A stretch of 18,845 nucleotides of DNA from UBA6168 sp031426435. GTDB lineage: Bacteria; Bacteroidota; Bacteroidia; Chitinophagales; Saprospiraceae. This document shows, piece after piece, positions 15,009-18,845 of the stretch. Every line of letters begins with the position of its first letter. The stretch's first letter is position 1. The notes beneath the pieces are model-generated. The model saw nothing but the letters and a program-made list of their open reading frames with translations, was not told the DNA's origin and did not search any database. The stretch is from positions 1-18,845 of the forward strand of contig JANPLH010000283.1 of assembly GCA_031426435.1 (NCBI GenBank). Reading direction: 5' to 3'. Both the position numbers and the translations under genes were made by a program.

Positions 15009-15107
15009 GGATTGGAAAGCCCGATAGGGATTTCTAAGCCTGAGCGGGCTAATGGCAGGACGCAACAATGGGCTTAGAAATCCCTCGTGCCTCGGGCTTT
15101 CCAATCC
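15009..15107. repeat. Large interrupted inverted repeat after the anti-sigma gene
   Basis: Outer arms 15009-15024 (GGATTGGAAAGCCCGA) and 15092-15107 pair over 16 bp. Inner arms 15027-15040 (GGGATTTCTAAGCC) and 15071-15084 pair over 14 bp. Spacers are 2 nt on the left and 7 nt on the right, and the loop is about 30 nt. No T-run follows, so it is not a standard intrinsic terminator, though it could still block 3' decay or transcription. It begins 2 nt after the stop codon. Confidence 0.8.
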
Positions 15108-15134
15108 CTTGCCCCGAACCCACGAACGCACAAT

Positions 15135-15162
15135 TTTGGAACTTCAACCATTTTCAATTTTG
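15135..15162 (+). promoter_or_regulatory. Weak promoter candidate for the metalloprotease operon
   Basis: TTTG (15135-15138), a 16-nt spacer and CAATTTTG (15155-15162) resemble the Bacteroidota promoter with one mismatch in the -7 element and a slightly short spacer. It is the best candidate in the 238-bp gap between the anti-sigma and metalloprotease genes. The rest of that gap holds the inverted repeat upstream and a leader of about 80 nt downstream. Confidence 0.25.
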
Positions 15163-15225
15163 CAATAAACTTCCCCATTTAGGTTCCCCTTTAATCGGCG
15201 TAAACGCCTTAGACGGGACGGACTA

Positions 15226-15249
15226 ATGGCCATGCTACCAGCACCGTGA
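15226..15249 (+). other. Possible leader ORF overlapping the metalloprotease start
   Basis: ATG GCC ATG CTA CCA GCA CCG TGA encodes a seven-residue peptide (MAMLPAP). Its stop overlaps the GTG start of the next gene as GTGA (15246-15249). This could couple initiation at the weak GTG codon to translation of the leader. So short an ORF can arise by chance. Confidence 0.3.
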
Positions 15250-16964
15250 AACGACCACTCCACATATCAGCCCTTGTGCTTTTGCTCCTTGTGAGTGGGT
15301 TTTTCCTGCTCCGCAAATGGGGGGCAAGCGATGCCCAGCAGCCACAAGCGGCAGGGGAAGTGGGGATATTGTCATCAAATGAAAATGCACGAATCAACCC
15401 TTCTGATTCATTGCAAATTTCTCCACAAAGCATTGATTCACAAGCAGTTGAATCAAAGAAAAGCAAAATACCCGCCATTGCGGAGCAAGTCCTGAAAAAC
15501 CTCTACCTGACCTACGGCGACCGTCAGCGACCCTGCCCAAAGCTCATATTCACCGACGACAACCAAGGCCCCCGCTACCGGGAATCGGCGCAGACCATTG
15601 TCTTGGACGGGCGCTCGATGCAGGTCTGCCGCAGCTTTGGGCGGGACTCGGTGAGCGCACTGGCTTTTATCATCGGGCATGAGCTGGCGCATTTTTTCCA
15701 CAGTAAGAAGCATGGCCACCAGCATGAATTCTCCTACCTCGCTTTCGACCGGGGCAAGCACGGCGATGCCGAGCAGGAGCGGCTAGCCGATGTACAGGGG
15801 ATTTTCAACGCCTATTTGGCGGGCTACCGCACGATCGCCATTTTACCGAAGGTGATTGCGAAGCTGTACGAAAGCTACCAATTGAAAAGCAAGTTGGACG
15901 GCTACCCGGCGCTCGCCGAGCGGCAGCAAACCAGCGCCGAGATACTGACCACGGTGGACACACTGACGCAACTCTACGAGACGGCCAATTTCCTTACTGC
16001 CCTCGGCCAATACGAATTGGCGGCGGCCAGTTACCAATACATTTTGCGCTACTATCCGGGCCGGGAGGTGTACAACAACCTCGGCGTTTGCCATTCGCTC
16101 CACGCCTTGTTTTGCTCCGTAAAAAGCCCGGACGCCTTTCAGTACCCGCTTGAAATTGACACGGACAGCCGACTGAGCCGACCAAGGGCGAGGGGCGGCG
16201 AGTCGGAGCTGACGGACAGCGAGCGGGCATTGCGCAAGCAACTGCTGCTGGATGCTGAAAAGGCGCTGAAAACGGCGGGCAGGCTCGACCCCAGCTACTT
16301 TCCCGTGGATGTGAACCTGCTTTGTGTGCTGGCTTTGCAGGGCAAAAGTGGCGAGGCCAAACAGCATTGGGAGAAACATAAAATGGCAGCAAACAAAGGT
16401 GTTTCCGCTTCAGAAAAGAACAGGGCGAAACTGGCATTGGGCATTGCGCTAGCGCAAACAGGCGATGCTGCTGAAAAGGAGCAGGCAGGGCGCATTTTCC
16501 AAGCCATTGCGGAGCAAAAAAACGACCCGGCGCTGGCCAATATGGCGGCGCACAACCTCAAGGCGCTGCAAGACGAGCTGCCACAAAAACCAGCTGTCGT
16601 CATTGCCTTCGATTGCCTGAAGCCGTTTGAACTGGAAAAAGTGGACGGTGTGAGCATCCACCGCATCTCGCTGGAAGGGCAGACGGCGCTTCCCGGCACG
16701 GAGCAGCTTTCTTTTGGCTTGAAAAAATTGGCTTCGTCCACGGTCATCCAGTTCCAGCAATCGGGTAGGCCGGTACTGAATTTCCAGCGGATGCTGGGCG
16801 GGCGAAAGGCCACCGCCCCTACATTCGCTGGTAAGCGTCCGCAGGTAGTGCAGACTGTTGAGGGTTTCTTCTTGATTTGTGGGGAGGAACATGCGGCGTT
16901 CTTGTTCGATGGAAGAAATAGGTTGGCGGAATGGGGGCGGTTTTATATGTTTGAACCTAAATAG
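15246..16964 (+). CDS. Membrane-anchored HExxH (M48-like) metalloprotease with TPR region
   Basis: 572 residues from a GTG start; no in-frame ATG precedes the N-terminal hydrophobic helix (about 8-22, ISALVLLLLVSGFFLL), which serves as a signal anchor or signal peptide. The zinc site is His145-Glu-Leu-Ala-His149 in FIIGHELAHFF, with a likely third ligand Glu178 in QERLADVQG (the E-x-x-A-D of M48 enzymes). After the protease part come TPR-like helices (YETANFLTALGQYELAAASYQ; EVYNNLGVCHSL; DAEKALKTAGRLDPSY; NLLCVLALQGKSGEAK) and a C-terminal beta-rich segment ending FLFDGRNRLAEWGRFY. M48 family members act in envelope quality control or signal cleavage. It is 7 nt upstream of the second caspase gene and surely co-transcribed with it. 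The exact subfamily is not recognised and the substrate is unknown. Confidence 0.8.
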   Translation: MKRPLHISALVLLLLVSGFFLLRKWGASDAQQPQAAGEVGILSSNENARINPSDSLQISPQSIDSQAVESKKSKIPAIAEQVLKNLYLTYGDRQRPCPKLIFTDDNQGPRYRESAQTIVLDGRSMQVCRSFGRDSVSALAFIIGHELAHFFHSKKHGHQHEFSYLAFDRGKHGDAEQERLADVQGIFNAYLAGYRTIAILPKVIAKLYESYQLKSKLDGYPALAERQQTSAEILTTVDTLTQLYETANFLTALGQYELAAASYQYILRYYPGREVYNNLGVCHSLHALFCSVKSPDAFQYPLEIDTDSRLSRPRARGGESELTDSERALRKQLLLDAEKALKTAGRLDPSYFPVDVNLLCVLALQGKSGEAKQHWEKHKMAANKGVSASEKNRAKLALGIALAQTGDAAEKEQAGRIFQAIAEQKNDPALANMAAHNLKALQDELPQKPAVVIAFDCLKPFELEKVDGVSIHRISLEGQTALPGTEQLSFGLKKLASSTVIQFQQSGRPVLNFQRMLGGRKATAPTFAGKRPQVVQTVEGFFLICGEEHAAFLFDGRNRLAEWGRFYMFEPK

Positions 16965-16971
16965 GAAAACC

Positions 16972-18780
16972 ATGAAGACCATTTGCCTTACAATCTGGTG
17001 CTGCTTTGTGGCAGCTTCGCTTTTTTCACAAACGGAAAAAGGCTTCACGCCCGCCTCGAAAAAGAACCCGGTGACGGGCACCACCCGTGCGGTCGTCATT
17101 GGCATTTCCGATTACCAGGACGAGGGCATCCCCGATTTGCACTTTGCGGACAAGGACGCCGAGGCGTTTGCCAATTTCCTAAGTTCCCCCGCCGGGGGAA
17201 GCCTCGACCAGGACCATCTTCAAATTTTGACCAACCAAAATGCAACCGCCGGGAAGGTGGCTGCTGCCCTCGACTGGCTTTTGGAGCAATCAAAGGAGGG
17301 CGACCAGGCGATAATCTACTTTTCCGGCCACGGCGACGTGGAGCGGAAGACCATTTCGCAGCCCGGTTTTTTGCTTTGCTGGGACAGCCCTGCAAAGATT
17401 TACATGGGCGGCGGAACCTTTGGCTTGACCTATTTTCAAGAAATCGTGACGACGCTTTCCGTTCAAAATAAGGCCAAGGTTGTGGTCATTACCGATGCCT
17501 GCCATGCGGGAAAACTTGCTGGCAGCCAAATTGGAGGGGCGCAGATAACGGGGGTGAACCTTGCCCGGCAATATGCCAACGAAGTCAAGATTTTGTCCTG
17601 CCAGCCGGACGAGTTCAGTTTGGAGGGCCAGCAATGGGGAGGTGGCCGGGGTGTTTTCAGCTACCATTTGGTGGAAGGGCTGTTTGGCATGGCTGACCAG
17701 AACGCCGACCTGACCGTGACCGTAGGCGAAATTGACCGCTATCTGGAGGAAAACGTGACCACCGAGGCCGCTCCGCAAAGTCAGTCGCCCATACTTTTGG
17801 GCAATAAGGCTGAGCGGCTGGCGAGGGTGGACGTGGCGGTTTTGTCCGATTTGAAAAAAAGCAAGTCCACGGGGCTGCGGTTTTTTGCAACGACCGAAAG
17901 CCGTGGTTTGGAGGACGATGTTTTGTCGAAACTGGATTCGGGCATCGTCAAAAAATACCTTGCGTTCAAGCTGGCCTTGAAGGAAAACAGGTTTTTCGAG
18001 CCAGCCGACAATTGCGCCGAGGGCCTTTACGCCTCGCTCTCGACGGAGGCGGGCCTCGCCCCGCTCCACGGTTTTATGAGGAGGAACTATGCGGCTGCTT
18101 TGCAGGATGGGGCGCAGCAGGTTTTCAACACAATGCTGAAAACGGGGCTGACATTGGACATATTAAAGGGAGACCGACCCGACCAGCTTTACCGTGATTA
18201 CCCTGTCTGGCTTGACCGGGCAGCACAATTGTTGGGTACCAAACATTATATGTATGCCCCTCTGCAAGCAAGAAAAGCATTCTTTGAAGGGAAAATCCAG
18301 TCGAACCGAGCCGAAAGGCGAAAATATTATTACAGGGCACTTCAATGGCAACCCGACCTGCCGCATGCCTATGTGGAGCTGATTCCAACCTGCTCGAAAA
18401 CGGAAGTGGATTCAGCAGCGTTTTTTGCTAAAATGGCAATGGAGATAGCACCCTCATGGGTTGTCCCCTACGTCCAGCTTTCTATGTTTTACTCGAATAG
18501 GATGCGAGACACAGATAAGGCAGATTCATTACTTAAGCAGGCACTAAACATAGACTCCAATTCCATTTTTGTTTGGTACAACATTGCAGTATTGTACCAG
18601 AGAACCGGCGACAATGAAAAAGCGGAGTACTGGCTTAAAAAAACGGTTTCCAGCTCGGGGGAAGGCATTTGCTTTCCTTGTGCCTATTTGAAGCTGGGCT
18701 ACCTGCTTAGAAACTGTTTTAAAACCTGTTATAAGCGGTTAGCCATTATTCTAATCATGGCAATATATACCATGCTTTGA
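16972..18780 (+). CDS. Exported caspase-TPR protein, 3' end replaced by IS sequence
   Basis: The frame from the ATG at 16972 is 602 residues. A signal peptide (MKTICLTIWCCFVAASLFSQ) is followed by a C14 caspase domain (about 40-300): AVVIGISDYQ, DKDAEAFANFL, His120 in YFSGHGD, Cys177 in VITDACHAG, then SCQPDEFSLEG and GVFSYHLVEGL. The C-terminal half is helical with TPR-like units from about residue 430 (YYYRALQWQPDLPHAYVEL; ADSLLKQALNIDSN; FVWYNIAVLYQRTGDNEKAEYW). Near 18709, after LKLGYLLRN, the sequence passes into an IS5-like element, and the last ~21 residues (CFKTCYKRL...) are read antisense through the IS end. The original C-terminus is lost, but the catalytic domain is intact, so the protein may be active or a decaying gene. 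The ATG at 16972 is preferred over an upstream in-frame start inside the previous gene. Confidence 0.88.
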   Translation: MKTICLTIWCCFVAASLFSQTEKGFTPASKKNPVTGTTRAVVIGISDYQDEGIPDLHFADKDAEAFANFLSSPAGGSLDQDHLQILTNQNATAGKVAAALDWLLEQSKEGDQAIIYFSGHGDVERKTISQPGFLLCWDSPAKIYMGGGTFGLTYFQEIVTTLSVQNKAKVVVITDACHAGKLAGSQIGGAQITGVNLARQYANEVKILSCQPDEFSLEGQQWGGGRGVFSYHLVEGLFGMADQNADLTVTVGEIDRYLEENVTTEAAPQSQSPILLGNKAERLARVDVAVLSDLKKSKSTGLRFFATTESRGLEDDVLSKLDSGIVKKYLAFKLALKENRFFEPADNCAEGLYASLSTEAGLAPLHGFMRRNYAAALQDGAQQVFNTMLKTGLTLDILKGDRPDQLYRDYPVWLDRAAQLLGTKHYMYAPLQARKAFFEGKIQSNRAERRKYYYRALQWQPDLPHAYVELIPTCSKTEVDSAAFFAKMAMEIAPSWVVPYVQLSMFYSNRMRDTDKADSLLKQALNIDSNSIFVWYNIAVLYQRTGDNEKAEYWLKKTVSSSGEGICFPCAYLKLGYLLRNCFKTCYKRLAIILIMAIYTML

Positions 18781-18845
18781 CTATTGCGAACCGTTTTTTC
18801 ATAGTCTTTGTTAAGTCTTCTGGATTGGGTTAACCATGCAAAAGT
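18709..18845 (-). mobile_element. Partial IS5-family-like insertion sequence
   Basis: The minus strand encodes the end of a DDE transposase, and the element's terminal region begins near GAAACTGTTTTAAAAC (from about 18710). The preceding TTA or TA is a plausible target site for IS5-group elements, but the other end and the target duplication are outside the window. It interrupts the 3' end of the caspase-TPR gene. The boundary is accurate to a few bases only. Confidence 0.7.
18729..18845 (-). CDS. IS5-family transposase, C-terminal fragment
   Basis: 38 residues are open from the window edge to a TAA at 18731-18729: TFAWLTQSRRLNKDYEKT, then SQSMVYIAMIRIMANRL. The pattern (E)RTFAWL...RRL.KDYE....S..M.Y.AM...M..RL is the well-known C-terminus of IS5-group (IS427/IS1031-like) DDE transposases. 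The upstream part, including the catalytic triad, lies outside the window. Confidence 0.82.
   Translation of the reverse strand, partial: TFAWLTQSRRLNKDYEKTVRNSQSMVYIAMIRIMANRL

Noticed and set aside
15009..15107. The inverted repeat as an intrinsic terminator
   Set aside because: No U-run follows either arm, and the stem is interrupted by unequal spacers, so it was listed as a repeat only.
17290..18069. A 259-codon minus-strand frame inside the second caspase gene
   Set aside because: Antisense shadow of the caspase domain with no family resemblance.

Overview
The window looks like a fragment of a Bacteroidota chromosome, probably from the Saprospiraceae or a related group. That placement is inference from the genes: a PSP1/RicT protein with the Bacteroidota-type Cys-rich start, LytS/LytTR signalling, ECF sigma/anti-sigma pairs, abundant caspase, CHAT and TPR proteins, promoters of the TAnnTTTG type, and almost no Shine-Dalgarno sites. 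No rRNA, tRNA or CRISPR array was seen. The right end lies inside an IS5-like transposase gene and the left end breaks out of a repeat protein, so the window may be a whole contig bounded by repeats.

Left half (1-8107, all minus strand). In transcription order this holds a LytS-type sensor kinase and LytTR response regulator (overlapping by 4 nt), a glutathione-peroxidase-family protein, DNA polymerase III delta' (holB), RicT with a long RGG-type tail, dihydrolipoyl dehydrogenase (lpdA), a terminator, and a secreted protein of 58-residue repeats that runs off the left edge. The four gaps between the response regulator and lpdA are all about 91-107 bp. Each is largely filled by a palindromic array of 7-9-nt degenerate tandem units, with a different unit in each gap.

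Right half (8288-18709, all plus strand). This is a cluster of predicted exported or membrane-anchored proteases together with a sigma switch: a metacaspase-like C14 protein with a DUF4384-like end, a large TPR-CHAT protease, a terminator, an ECF sigma factor and its membrane anti-sigma factor (4-nt overlap, periplasmic TPR), a large interrupted inverted repeat, an HExxH (M48-like) TPR metalloprotease, and a second caspase-TPR protein whose 3' end is cut by an IS5-like element.

Interpretation. Four protease-fold proteins (two C14, one CHAT, one HExxH) surround one sigma/anti-sigma pair, and nearly all carry TPR modules. The most interesting reading is an envelope proteolytic signalling module in which one or more proteases act on the anti-sigma factor's outer domain. 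This loosely parallels TPR-CHAT/Csx30/RpoE of type III-E CRISPR systems, but no CRISPR component is present. The divergently transcribed LytS/LytTR pair shares its upstream region with the first caspase, and that region carries an 8-nt tandem tract.
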